Assembly (NCBI GenBank): GCA_036503065.1
Contig: DASXXM010000114.1
Coordinates: forward strand, 1 to 50,143
Length of the DNA stretch: 50,143 nucleotides
Direction: 5' to 3'
From: DATEPR01 sp036503065
GTDB lineage: Bacteria; Actinomycetota; Actinomycetes; Mycobacteriales; Pseudonocardiaceae
In this document: one piece after another, positions 42,254 to 50,143 of the stretch
Layout of the letters: each line of letters starts with the position of its first letter
How positions within the stretch are numbered: position 1 is the stretch's first letter
Program-made: the position numbers and the translations under genes
The notes under the pieces: model-generated
Seen by the model: only the letters and a program-made list of their open reading frames with translations
Told to the model about the DNA's origin: nothing
Databases searched by the model: none

Positions 42254-43795
42254 GTGACCTCACCCAACATGCCGGTCCCCGATGCCCGGTCGTACGACGT
42301 GATCGTGGTCGGCGCAGGCTCGGCCGGCTGCGTCGTGGCGCGGCGCCTCGTCGACCATGGCGCGTCGGTGCTCCTGCTGGAGGCCGGTGGCCAGGACACC
42401 AACCCGGCCATCCACGACCCACGCAGGTTCGGCGAACTCTGGTTCAGCGAACAGGACTGGGCCTACCGGACCGCGCCGCAGGAGCACGCGGCCGACCGCA
42501 GGCTGCATTGGCCACGGGGCAAGGTGCTCGGCGGATCGAGCTCCCTCAACGCCCTGATCTACACCAGGGGCGCGGCCGCCGACTACGACCACTGGGCCTA
42601 CCTGGGCAACGACGGCTGGGCATGGCGCGACGTGCTGCCGATCTTCCGGTCCATCGAGGACTTCGACGCGGGCGCCGACGAGCTGCACGGCACCGGCGGC
42701 CCGCTGCCCGTGCTGAGCCGGTACACCGCCGACCCGATCCACGAGTCACTGATCAAAGCGGCCGAGGAGATCGGCATCGGCTACAACCCCGACTACAACT
42801 CAGGCACCCCCGACGGCGTGTCCAGAGTCCAGTTCACCATCGTCGACGGCCGGCGATGCAGCGCGGCCGTCGCCTATCTGGCCCCCGTCGCCGACCGGCT
42901 CACCGTGGTCACCGGTGCGCGAGTTCGGCGGGTACTGCTCGCCGGGACCCGCTGCGTCGGCGTCGAATGGCAGCGCGACGGACGGGTCGAGTCCGCTCGC
43001 GCGGGCACCGAGGTCGTGCTCAGCGCCGGCACCATCGAGTCGCCACGGCTGCTGATGCTGTCCGGCATCGGCGACGCGGCCCATCTGCGCTCGGTGGGCA
43101 TCGAACCGGTCGTACACCTACCCGGGGTCGGCGGCAACCTGCACGACCACGTGCTCGTCCCGGTCGTGTTCAGCACCGAACGCAACCCCGGCCGGCCCTC
43201 GGCCGGGCTGGGGCCCGCGCAGACGCACCTGTTCTGGCACAGCAGGGCCGGCCTGCCGGTGCCGGACGTCCAGCCACTGCACTTCCCGGTGCCGATGTAC
43301 CCACCGGGCATGACCGGCCCACCAAGCGGTTTCACCCTGCAAGCCGGTCTCGTCCGACCCGCGAGCCGAGGCCGAATCCGGCTCACCGGCACCGACCCCG
43401 ACGACGAGCCGCACATCGACCCCGGCACCCTGTCCGCCGAGGCCGACCTGACCGCGCTCATCGCCGCCACCAACCTGTGTCGCGAGCTGGGCAACGCCAG
43501 CGTGATGCGCACCGAATGGGAGGCGACAGAACAGTTCCCGGGCGACTCGGATGTGCGCGACTACGTGCGCAACACCGTGGCCACATACCACCACCAGGTC
43601 GGTACCTGCGCGATGGGCCTGGCCAGCGAGTCGGTCGTGGACCCACGCCTACGGGTGCACGGCATCGACAACCTGCGGGTCGCGGACGCGTCGGTGTTTC
43701 CCACCGTGACGACCGGAAACACACACGCACCGGCCCTGCTCGTCGGCGAACAGGCCGCCAGATTCATCGCTCCAACGCTGGACCATCGCCCATGA
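42254..43795 (+). CDS. GMC-family FAD-dependent oxidoreductase
   Basis: A 513-aa glucose-methanol-choline oxidoreductase. The FAD-binding motif VVGAGSAGCVVARRL is near residue 17, the GMC signature GKVLGGSSSLNALIYTRG near 95, and the active-site His pair region HHQVGTCAMG near 448, with NTHAPALLVGE at the end. Such enzymes oxidise alcohols to aldehydes or ketones with O2 or another acceptor. The reductive release of the assembly line could provide an alcohol for it, but the substrate is not evident. GTG start, 49 bp after FabF; probably the last gene of the FabH operon. It converges with the F420 oxidoreductase (18-bp gap). Confidence 0.92.
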   Translation: MTSPNMPVPDARSYDVIVVGAGSAGCVVARRLVDHGASVLLLEAGGQDTNPAIHDPRRFGELWFSEQDWAYRTAPQEHAADRRLHWPRGKVLGGSSSLNALIYTRGAAADYDHWAYLGNDGWAWRDVLPIFRSIEDFDAGADELHGTGGPLPVLSRYTADPIHESLIKAAEEIGIGYNPDYNSGTPDGVSRVQFTIVDGRRCSAAVAYLAPVADRLTVVTGARVRRVLLAGTRCVGVEWQRDGRVESARAGTEVVLSAGTIESPRLLMLSGIGDAAHLRSVGIEPVVHLPGVGGNLHDHVLVPVVFSTERNPGRPSAGLGPAQTHLFWHSRAGLPVPDVQPLHFPVPMYPPGMTGPPSGFTLQAGLVRPASRGRIRLTGTDPDDEPHIDPGTLSAEADLTALIAATNLCRELGNASVMRTEWEATEQFPGDSDVRDYVRNTVATYHHQVGTCAMGLASESVVDPRLRVHGIDNLRVADASVFPTVTTGNTHAPALLVGEQAARFIAPTLDHRP

Positions 43796-43813
43796 CCAGA
43801 TGCCAGCACGGTG

Positions 43814-44665
43814 TCATCGGCGTGCGGTGGCGCCCAACCGCTCCGGCGCGTTCTGCTCGACGAAGGCTTCGAGTTCGTCCAGCGGCAGGCCGACCGGCGG
43901 CGCGATCACCAGCCGGTCAACTCCGAGTTCGGCGTAGGAGGCAACGATCTCGGGATTGAGCCGACGCGCCGGGCAGACCGAGATCCGCAACGGTGGCCGG
44001 TCGAACCCGTCGGCCGCAGCCCGCAGCGCGTCGAGCCGCTCCGCCGTGGCCCGCAGGCCGAGCAGGTAACCGAACCACTCGTCCGCATACGTCAACGCAC
44101 GCCGGAACGCGGCCGCACTGTGCCCGCCGACCACGATCGGCACCGGCCGCTGGACCGGCCGCGGATGGGCGTCCACGCCGTCGAACGACACGTACTCCCC
44201 CTGGAACACGGGCGATTCGTCGTACCACAACGACGTGATCGCCCGCAGGTACTCGTCCGTGCGCGCCCCCCGACCCGCCATGGGCACACCGACCGCGCGC
44301 AGCTCCGGCTCCAGGTAGCCGACGGCCGCGCCGAAGATCAGCCGGCCGTCACTGAGCACATCCACGCTGGCCAGCTGTTTGGCCAGCACCAACGGGTTGC
44401 GCTGGGGCAGCACGACGCAACCCGTTGCCAGGCCGATCCGCGACGTGCGGGCCGCGAAGTACGACAGCGCCACGATCGGATCCAGCAGCGGATCGTCCGG
44501 CGCCATCGGCGACGATTCGATCCGGGGCGACGGCAGCACGACGTGGTCGGCGACCCACAGCGAGTCGTAACCGAGACTCTCCGCCAACCGGGCGATCAGG
44601 GCAGCGCCGTGCGCCGAGGCACCGGCGTGCATGTTCGGCGCATACAGGCCGACGGTGAGCGCCAT
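43814..44665 (-). CDS. Luciferase-like F420-dependent oxidoreductase
   Basis: A 283-aa TIM-barrel protein of the luciferase-like family. The opening VGLYAPN, then ESLGYDSLWVADHVVLP, IGLATGCVVLPQRNPLVLAKQLASVDVLSDGRLIFGAAVGY and PIVVGGHSAAAFRRAL are typical of the actinobacterial F420-dependent group, although FMN use cannot be excluded. It could reduce or oxidise an intermediate of the pathway. It lies 9 bp after the alpha/beta hydrolase and is transcribed with it from the SARP element at 45597. It is distinct from the FMN monooxygenase domain inside the NRPS. Confidence 0.88.
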   Translation of the reverse strand: MALTVGLYAPNMHAGASAHGAALIARLAESLGYDSLWVADHVVLPSPRIESSPMAPDDPLLDPIVALSYFAARTSRIGLATGCVVLPQRNPLVLAKQLASVDVLSDGRLIFGAAVGYLEPELRAVGVPMAGRGARTDEYLRAITSLWYDESPVFQGEYVSFDGVDAHPRPVQRPVPIVVGGHSAAAFRRALTYADEWFGYLLGLRATAERLDALRAAADGFDRPPLRISVCPARRLNPEIVASYAELGVDRLVIAPPVGLPLDELEAFVEQNAPERLGATARR

Positions 44666-44674
44666 GCCATGATG

Positions 44675-45574
44675 CTAGTGATCCACCTCGTCGAGGAACG
44701 CCCCGACCACGCTCGAGAACCGGTCCGGCTCCTCCAGGTGCGGCATGTGGCTGGACTCCTCGAACAGTTCCCACCGCGAGTCGGGCAGACCGAGATGCAA
44801 CTGCGAAACGGCGTCCGGTGTCACCGAATCGTGGCGGCCGGACACGAGCAGCGCGGGCACCTCGATCGTGGCCAGCCGGTCGGTGACGTCCCAGTCCCGC
44901 AGGACGCCGGTCATGTTGAACTCGCTCGGTCCCATCATCGCCGTGTAGACGGTGGGATCGGTGCCGAGCGCGGTCATGGTGCGCACGACCCCGTCGGGCA
45001 CCGGCCGGCGCCGGCAGACGTGCCGGCCGTAGAAGACCCGCATCGCGTCCTGGTACTCGGCCGCGTCGGTGGTGCCCGCCCGCTCGTGGTGCTCGATCGT
45101 GGCGCGGGTGTCCTCGGGCAGGCCACGCAACAGGCCGGCAACCCCCTCGACGTAGTGCGCGCTCGCGGCGAACGTGTCGGCACACACGATCGACCGCAGC
45201 CAGGGCGGCCGGCGCAGCGCCAGTTCCAGCGCCAGCATCCCGCCCCACGAATGCCCGAGGACGTGGTAGCCGTCCGCGATGCCCAGGTGCGCGACGAGCG
45301 CCTCCAGTTCCTGAACGAACAACTCGACCGTCCAGAACCCAGCGGGGGCATCAGGGAGATGGCCGGAAAGGCCACTGCCGAACTGGTCGTAGAACACGCA
45401 CGCCCGACCGGACCCGGCCCACTCCCCCACCGGCTCCAGATAGTCATGCGTGAGACCGGGACCGCCGTGGCACACGACCACCGGCGCACCGGCACCGCCA
45501 GAGCCGACGACCCGGAACCACGTGCGCAAACCGTGCCGGTCCAAGTACCCGGTGTCGAGTCGAGCGGCCGTCAT
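44675..45574 (-). CDS. Alpha/beta hydrolase, proline iminopeptidase-like
   Basis: A 299-aa hydrolase. The oxyanion motif CHGGPGLTHDYL, the line YDQFGSGLSG, the nucleophile elbow GHSWGGMLALE (Ser), the acid in GRHDSVTP and the His near SSHMPHLEEPDRF form a complete catalytic set. The HGGPG motif is that of prolyl iminopeptidases and related hydrolases. In a cluster without a thioesterase it could trim the product, but no substrate is evident. ATG 45574 fits the SARP promoter: the -10-like hexamer ends at 45581, so transcription may start at or next to the ATG (leaderless). A more upstream in-frame start at 45640 would lie inside the operator. Confidence 0.88.
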   Translation of the reverse strand: MTAARLDTGYLDRHGLRTWFRVVGSGGAGAPVVVCHGGPGLTHDYLEPVGEWAGSGRACVFYDQFGSGLSGHLPDAPAGFWTVELFVQELEALVAHLGIADGYHVLGHSWGGMLALELALRRPPWLRSIVCADTFAASAHYVEGVAGLLRGLPEDTRATIEHHERAGTTDAAEYQDAMRVFYGRHVCRRRPVPDGVVRTMTALGTDPTVYTAMMGPSEFNMTGVLRDWDVTDRLATIEVPALLVSGRHDSVTPDAVSQLHLGLPDSRWELFEESSHMPHLEEPDRFSSVVGAFLDEVDH

Positions 45575-45596
45575 GCCGCCATCCTGGTCGCCAGCA

Positions 45597-45662
45597 CTGA
45601 CCGAACGCTGACCGCGGGTTGACCCGGACGAGCGGGTCAACGCCGTGTCAACGTTCGGTCAG
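45597..45662. promoter_or_regulatory. Bidirectional SARP operator, second copy
   Basis: Same 66-bp layout as at 39489. Left half: CTGACCG at 45597, CTGACCG at 45608, TTGACCC at 45619. Right half on the other strand: GGGTCAA at 45634, GTGTCAA at 45645, CGGTCAG at 45656. Ten bases outside each half is a -10-like hexamer: CAGGAT (45586-45581, minus strand, towards the hydrolase) and GACACT (45673-45678, plus strand, towards the methyltransferase). Confidence 0.85.
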
Positions 45663-45712
45663 CCCGTGCCGCGACACTGGTCGGGACCACCAAACGGCAG
45701 ACGGAGGAACCC

Positions 45713-46732
45713 TTGAGTCAGGCAGACCCCGCCGCGATCGGTGCGGCCGTACGACAGGTGCTCGGTGACTCCCTCGGCTACCTCAACGCCGCCGCGCTGC
45801 GCGTCGCCGTGCGCTTCGACGTGGCCGACCAGCTCAGCGACGGCCCCAAAACCCCAGCGGAACTTGCCGAACACAGCGGAGCGAACGCAGAGCACCTCCA
45901 CCGGGTACTGCGCTACCTGGCCACCAGGAACGTCTTCCGCGAGGACGAGACAGGCGCCTTCCACCTGACGACGGCGTCGTCGCTGCTGCGGTCGGACTCG
46001 CCGATCTCCATGCGCCAGGTCATCATGCTGCTCACCGACGACGTGTACTGGCGCCCCGCGGGCAAGCTGGACGACACGGTCGCCAACGGCACCACGGCGT
46101 TCCCCGACATCTTCGGGAAGCCGCTGTTCGAGTACCTCGTCGACGACGAGGAACGCGGCAAGCTGTTCCACACCGGCCTGGACAGCCTGTCCAGCACCGA
46201 ACACGGCGGCGTCGCGGCGAAATACGACTTCCCGGAGACCGGCACCGTCGTCGACGTGGCCGGTGGCCTCGGCGGCCTGCTGCACGCGGTGCTTACCCGC
46301 AACCCCGGCCTGCACGGCATCCTGTTCGACCAGGAGTCGGTCGTGCGGGACCACCAGACGGACCCCGCCCTGGACGGCCGCTGGGAGACGATGCCCGGCG
46401 ACTTCTTCGCGTCCGTGCCGGCCGGCGGCGACATCTACCTGCTCAAGCGCATCCTGCACGACTGGAACGACGCCGACAGCGTGCGCATCCTGCGGTCCTG
46501 CCGGGCGGCCATGTCGGACAACGGCCGGGTGCTGATCATCGACACCGTCATCCCGCCGGGCAACGACCCGCACCCGAGCAAGCTGTCGGACCTGGCCATG
46601 ATGATCGTCTTCGACGGCAAGGAGCGCACCGAGGACGAGCTCGCCGAACTGCTCGCCGCCGCCGACCTGAAGCTCAACCGGGTCATCCCGACCTCGGGAT
46701 CGCTGTCCATCGTCGAGGCCATCGTCTCGTAG
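45713..46732 (+). CDS. SAM-dependent O-methyltransferase (Methyltransf_2 type)
   Basis: A 339-aa methyltransferase. It has an N-terminal winged-helix dimerisation domain (about 1-100) and a C-terminal Rossmann domain with the SAM loop VVDVAGGLGG near 180 and the catalytic His in LKRILHDWNDAD. Family members methylate phenolic or other hydroxyl groups on small molecules and antibiotics. The start is TTG 45713, with GGAGG 5 bp upstream. It is first in a methyltransferase-P450-methyltransferase operon under the SARP element. It is a close paralogue of the methyltransferase at 47971. Confidence 0.93.
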   Translation: MSQADPAAIGAAVRQVLGDSLGYLNAAALRVAVRFDVADQLSDGPKTPAELAEHSGANAEHLHRVLRYLATRNVFREDETGAFHLTTASSLLRSDSPISMRQVIMLLTDDVYWRPAGKLDDTVANGTTAFPDIFGKPLFEYLVDDEERGKLFHTGLDSLSSTEHGGVAAKYDFPETGTVVDVAGGLGGLLHAVLTRNPGLHGILFDQESVVRDHQTDPALDGRWETMPGDFFASVPAGGDIYLLKRILHDWNDADSVRILRSCRAAMSDNGRVLIIDTVIPPGNDPHPSKLSDLAMMIVFDGKERTEDELAELLAAADLKLNRVIPTSGSLSIVEAIVS

Positions 46733-46756
46733 CTGAAGCAAGAGGTGGTATCAGCG

Positions 46757-47950
46757 ATGTCCGATCACGAGCCAAGACTCGCCCTGCCGGTGCCGCGCAC
46801 CGATCCGATCGAGGTGCCCGAGGCATTTACGAGGCTGCTCGAACAGGAGCCGGTGTGCCCGATCAAGCTCGCCACGGGCGACCCGGCGTGGCTGGTCACC
46901 CGGCACGAGGACCTCAAGACCGTGCTGGCCGACCGCCGGTTCAGCCGGGCCGCGGTGTGCGGGGAGTACGCGCCGCGGTCGCAGGCCGTCCGGCCGAATC
47001 CGGACAGCATCATGAACATGGACCCGCCGCGGCACACCCGCATCCGCAAGCTCGCCGCGCAGGCGTTCACCCAGCAGCGGCTCGTGGAACTGTTGCCGCG
47101 CATCGAGAAGATCGTGGACGACCTGCTCGACGAAATGGCCATGCGGACCCCGCCGTCGGACTTCAACGCCCTGTTCGCGCGCCCGCTGCCGCTGCGGATC
47201 ATCTGCGACATGCTCGGCGTGCCCTACGCGGACCAGGCCAAGTTCACCGAGTGGACCGAGTGCATCATGACGATCAGCTCGACCGCGGAGCAGATCGCCC
47301 AGGCATACCTGGGGTTGCGCAACTACTTCATCCAGCTGGTCGCCGAGAAGCGCGCCAACCCCGGTGACGACTTCCTCAGCGAGCTGACCCTCCAGTCGGA
47401 CGAAGAAGGCAGACTTACCGAGTCCGAACTGGTCAGCCTGGGCACATTCCTGTTGGTGGCCGGGCACGAGACCAGCGCGACGGTCATCACGAGCGCCGTG
47501 TTCAACCTGATGCGCCACCCGGACCAGCTCGCCGAACTGACGGCGGACCCATCCCTGTGGCCCGGCGCGGTCGAGGAGGTGTCCCGGCTGGGCATTCCTG
47601 GGGTTTCGCCGTTCCCGCGGATCGCCATGGCCGACATCCAACTCGGCGATGTGTTGCTGCCCAAGGGTTCCGCTGTGGTGGTGGACTACGAGACCGCGTT
47701 GCGCGACCCGTCGGTGTACCCGGACCCGGACCGCTTCGACATCCACCGGCGCCAGGCATCCCAGGTCTGGTTCGGCCACGGACCGCATTTCTGTCTCGGC
47801 GCGCCCGTGGCACGGGCGGAGTTGGAGATCGGCCTGTCCCGCCTGTTCGACCGGTTCCCCAAACTTTCGCTGGACCTGCCGGTCGAGGACCTGCGCTGGA
47901 AGAACGCGGCCGCCCTCGGCGGCTGGGAGGATTTCCCCGTCACCTGGTGA
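46757..47950 (+). CDS. Cytochrome P450
   Basis: A 397-aa soluble bacterial P450. The haem-binding loop is FGHGPHFCLG with Cys346, the I-helix oxygen-binding motif is AGHETSA, and the K-helix ExxR is seen in EEVSR. The C-helix HTRIRKLAAQAFT is also typical. It should hydroxylate, epoxidise or couple a pathway intermediate, possibly making the hydroxyl group for one of the flanking methyltransferases. ATG 46757 is preferred to GTG 46745. It is 24 bp after the first methyltransferase and 20 bp before the second. No ferredoxin gene is next to it. Confidence 0.95.
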   Translation: MSDHEPRLALPVPRTDPIEVPEAFTRLLEQEPVCPIKLATGDPAWLVTRHEDLKTVLADRRFSRAAVCGEYAPRSQAVRPNPDSIMNMDPPRHTRIRKLAAQAFTQQRLVELLPRIEKIVDDLLDEMAMRTPPSDFNALFARPLPLRIICDMLGVPYADQAKFTEWTECIMTISSTAEQIAQAYLGLRNYFIQLVAEKRANPGDDFLSELTLQSDEEGRLTESELVSLGTFLLVAGHETSATVITSAVFNLMRHPDQLAELTADPSLWPGAVEEVSRLGIPGVSPFPRIAMADIQLGDVLLPKGSAVVVDYETALRDPSVYPDPDRFDIHRRQASQVWFGHGPHFCLGAPVARAELEIGLSRLFDRFPKLSLDLPVEDLRWKNAAALGGWEDFPVTW

Positions 47951-47970
47951 CCCTCTGTGAAAGGTACATC

Positions 47971-49005
47971 GTGAACGACGTGCAGCCGAACGACGCAGCC
48001 GCCGTTGGGACAGCGGTCCGGCAGTTGCTCGCGGATTCCTTGGGCTACCTGCCCGCCGCGGCGCTGCGGGTGGTGGCCCGTTTCGGCGTGGCAGACCACT
48101 TGGCGGGCGGACCGAGAACGGCTGGCGAGCTCGCCGAGATGACCGGCGTCAACGCCGGTCATCTCGCGCGTGTACTGCGTTTCCTGGCCAGCAGGGGCGT
48201 TTTCCGGCAGGACGAAACCGGAGCGTTCCACCTGACAACCGCCGCCGCCATGCTCCGGTCGGACTCACCGTTACCACTGAGCCCCACGGTCCTGTTGTTC
48301 ACCGACGACCTGTACTGGCGCCCAGCCGGCAAACTCGACGAAGCGGTGCAATCAGGCGGCACGCGGCTCGGCGAGATCTTCGGCGAACAGTTCTTCGACC
48401 ACCTGGCCACCAACCCCGACCGAGCCCGCCTGTTCGACGACGCACTGGCCACCATGTCCATGACGGAACAGGATGCGATCGCCGCCAGCTACCAGTTCCC
48501 CGAGACGGGCACCGTCGTCGACATAGCAGGCGGCCTTGGCGGTTTCCTACGCGCCGTGCTCACGGTGAACCTGGGCCTGCGCGGCATACTGTTCGACCAG
48601 CAGCCCGTCCTGGACCGGCACAGGTTGGACGATCCGGCAACCAAGGACCGCTGGGAAACCGTACGAGGAGACTTCTTCGAAAGCGTCCCAGCCGACGCGG
48701 ACTTCTACGTGCTGAAGCGCATAGTCCACGACAAGAGCGAACGAGACGCCCTGCGCATTCTCGGCTCCTGCCGGAAAGCGATGACTGAGCGGTCGCGCCT
48801 ACTCATCATCGACGCGGTAGTGCCAACAGGCGAGGACTGCCCGCCGTCGATCGCCCTGTCCGACGTGCTGATGCTGGCCGTGTTCGAAGGCAAGGAACGA
48901 ACGGCCGCCGAGTACGAGGAGTTGCTGGCGAAGGCGGAGCTGAAGGTCAACCGCATCATCCCGACGCCAACGTCGCTGTCGATCGTGGAAGCCGTAGTCG
49001 CCTGA
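47971..49005 (+). CDS. SAM-dependent O-methyltransferase, paralogue of the gene at 45713
   Basis: A 344-aa Methyltransf_2 protein with the same domain order and long identical stretches (LGYLxAAALRV, TGAFHLTTA, YWRPAGKLD, FPETGTVVD, SLSIVEA) as the methyltransferase at 45713, so the two arose by duplication. The SAM loop VVDIAGGLGGF is intact. The segment after the catalytic His reads IVHDKSERDALRIL where the paralogue has ILHDWNDAD, so the active site may have changed substrate or weakened. The start is GTG 47971 with GAAAGG 6 bp upstream; the frame is open further upstream but overlaps the P450. Confidence 0.92.
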   Translation: MNDVQPNDAAAVGTAVRQLLADSLGYLPAAALRVVARFGVADHLAGGPRTAGELAEMTGVNAGHLARVLRFLASRGVFRQDETGAFHLTTAAAMLRSDSPLPLSPTVLLFTDDLYWRPAGKLDEAVQSGGTRLGEIFGEQFFDHLATNPDRARLFDDALATMSMTEQDAIAASYQFPETGTVVDIAGGLGGFLRAVLTVNLGLRGILFDQQPVLDRHRLDDPATKDRWETVRGDFFESVPADADFYVLKRIVHDKSERDALRILGSCRKAMTERSRLLIIDAVVPTGEDCPPSIALSDVLMLAVFEGKERTAAEYEELLAKAELKVNRIIPTPTSLSIVEAVVA

Positions 49006-49043
49006 TAGCGTTCCGGAAGCCACCCGAGTTACACGGAGGAACG

Positions 49044-49496
49044 ATGACCGCGACTGCCCGACCCGAACCGACCACCGAGTCCGGGCACGTGGAGCCGATC
49101 TTCGTACAGTTCGAGGACCTGGATTCGATGGGCCTGCTGCACAACGCCAGATACGCGTTCGTGCTGGAGCGCGCCCTGACGGCATTCTGGGATGACCGCG
49201 GTTACTCGTTCCGCAACGGCGTGCTCGGCCATGCGGACGCTTCCGTTGGAGTCGCGGAGTTCTAGATCAGCTACCGGGCGCCGGTGCGTGGCACGGGCCC
49301 GATCGGCGTGCACTTCTGGATCGACCGACTGGGCAGCAGCAGCGTGACGTACGGATTCCGAGTCCTGTCCGCCGACGGCAACACGGTGCACGCGGAAGGC
49401 AGTCGAGTCCACATCCGTCTGGATACCAGGACACTGCGCCCAACCCCCTGGGCCGACGACACCCGAGCGATCTACGAAACCCTATTGCTGACGTAA
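49044..49496 (+). pseudogene. Hotdog (4HBT) acyl thioesterase broken by an in-frame TAG
   Basis: GGAGGAA and an ATG start a 4-hydroxybenzoyl-CoA-thioesterase-like protein: VQFEDLDSMGLLHNARYAFVLERAL carries the family's Asp. After 73 codons (ending GVAEF) a TAG at 49263-49265 stops it. The same frame then continues with ISYRAPVRGTGPIGVHFWID to a TAA at 49494-49496, which is the expected second half of the hotdog fold. With sense at the TAG it would be a normal 150-aa thioesterase. CAG to TAG is one transition, so a recent nonsense mutation is likely; readthrough cannot be excluded. It ends the tailoring operon and lies just before an insertion element. Confidence 0.82.
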
Positions 49497-49570
49497 GGCG
49501 ACTTCGCCGGGGCTCCCTCAGTGCCCGTTCCTGAACTGATCTTGGGTGGGCGTGTCGGTGCTGGTGACAG

Positions 49571-49626
49571 ACGGAACTCCTGGTAGATCGGACGGTGTCG
49601 AATCGCCGTTCCACCAGGAGTTCCGT
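49571..49626. repeat. 14-bp inverted repeat at the start of the transposase gene
   Basis: ACGGAACTCCTGGT (49571-49584) and its exact complement ACCAGGAGTTCCGT (49613-49626) are separated by 28 bp. It lies upstream of, or over, the transposase start. It may be a subterminal element of the insertion sequence or a hairpin limiting transposase translation. The true outer end of the element was not identified; it probably lies between 49497 and 49570. Confidence 0.6.
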
Positions 49627-50143
49627 TGTTATCCTGCACCACCCTGCCCAACGCTGCCGCACCGGAGGCGGCCTGCTGCCGCCTGGCACCGTTTCACCGC
49701 AACCCACCGCCCGCCGCGCTCGCCGCTACCCCTCCGACACCACCAACGCGCAGTGGGCACTGCTCGATCCACTGCTGCCCGATCCGGCGTGGCTGACCGG
49801 ACACGGCGGCCGACCCGAAACCCACTGCCGCCGCCAGATCGTGGACGCGATCTTCTACCTGGTCGACAACGGCATCAAATGGCGCGCCCTGCCAGCAGAC
49901 TTCCCACCCTGGTCGACCGTCTACAACTACCTCGCAGCATGGGAAGCTGCCGGCATCACCCAGCGAGTCCTGGATGGTCTGCGTGATCGAGTCCGGTTGC
50001 GCGATGGCCGCACCGCCGAGCCCACCGCCGGGATCATCGATTCCCAGTCGCTGCGCGCCGCCGAGACCGTGCCGATGACCAGTCGAGGTTACGACGCGGG
50101 CAAGAAGGTCAACGGCCGCAAGCAACACATCGCCGTGGACACG
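49595..50143 (+). CDS. IS5-family transposase, 5' part (cut by window edge)
   Basis: A frame still open at the right edge. It encodes YPSDTTNAQWALLDPLLPD, then RRQIVDAIFYLVDNGIKWRALPADFPPWSTVYNYLAAW and IIDSQSLRAAETVPMTSRGYDAGKKVNGRKQH. This is the N-terminal DUF4096-type domain and the first catalytic Asp region (IDSQS) of IS5/IS112-like DDE transposases common in actinomycetes. The start is uncertain: GTG 49595 is in frame, and later non-standard starts are possible. The element marks the right edge of the biosynthetic cluster. Confidence 0.85.
   Translation, partial: MSNRRSTRSSVVILHHPAQRCRTGGGLLPPGTVSPQPTARRARRYPSDTTNAQWALLDPLLPDPAWLTGHGGRPETHCRRQIVDAIFYLVDNGIKWRALPADFPPWSTVYNYLAAWEAAGITQRVLDGLRDRVRLRDGRTAEPTAGIIDSQSLRAAETVPMTSRGYDAGKKVNGRKQHIAVDT

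Noticed and set aside
43814..44665. Whether the stand-alone luciferase-like protein is a copy of the domain inserted in the NRPS
   Set aside because: The opening and core motifs differ; it fits the F420-dependent group, while the inserted domain is of the MupA/Atu3671 FMN type.

Overview
The window is very GC-rich, gene-dense DNA with frequent GTG and TTG starts. It carries secreted cellulases with CBM2 and CBM3 modules, a Ser/Thr kinase, a large LuxR-type regulator, a SARP regulator and an NRPS/PKS cluster. Together these point to a filamentous actinomycete, probably of the Pseudonocardiales (Kutzneria/Saccharothrix/Lentzea/Amycolatopsis type); that placement is inference. No rRNA, tRNA or CRISPR array was recognised.

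Layout. (1) 1-6418, cellulose region: the tail of an unknown gene, a GH9 cellulase, a divergent CBM2-GH5 endoglucanase, and a transmembrane Ser/Thr kinase whose outside part is a CBM2 cellulose-binding domain. (2) 6648-13514, polymorphic toxin region: two small hypothetical ORFs, a YbaB/EbfC protein, a CpnT-N-terminus-like protein, a 1,396-aa Rhs/YD-repeat protein ending in an HYD1-type ADP-ribosyltransferase toxin domain, a DUF6881 presumed immunity protein, and a convergent macro-domain protein. (3) 13632-49496, hybrid NRPS-PKS cluster. (4) 49571-50143, the start of an IS5-like element cut by the window edge.

The cluster. A tightly coupled minus-strand operon (36746 to 19608) encodes, in order, NRPS A-T-C-A-T, NRPS C-A-T with a luciferase-like monooxygenase inserted in the A domain, PKS KS-AT-ACP-thioester reductase, an amidohydrolase, MbtH, an FMN reductase and an acyl-CoA carboxyltransferase. 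Reading the A-domain pocket residues by eye suggests an aromatic or hydrophobic residue, then Val/Ile, then Gly. Glycine is probably alpha-hydroxylated on the line by the inserted flavin monooxygenase, extended by one polyketide unit, and released reductively as an aldehyde or alcohol. The FMN reductase could feed the monooxygenase and the carboxyltransferase could feed the AT. A DUF5829-like gene precedes the operon.

To the right lie a SARP regulator, a small dissociated fatty-acid-like set (MaoC hydratase, FabH, ACP, FabF), a GMC oxidoreductase, an F420-type luciferase-like oxidoreductase, an alpha/beta hydrolase, two paralogous O-methyltransferases flanking a P450, and a hotdog thioesterase interrupted by an in-frame TAG. 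On the left flank are a LuxR/LAL regulator, a ferritin-like diiron oxygenase and an MFS exporter.

The clearest regulatory signal is a pair of 66-bp elements of identical layout in the two divergent intergenic regions (39489-39554 and 45597-45662). Each has three heptamers at 11-bp spacing on one strand and three on the other, the arrangement expected of SARP operators. They tie the fatty-acid-like genes and the tailoring genes to one regulon.
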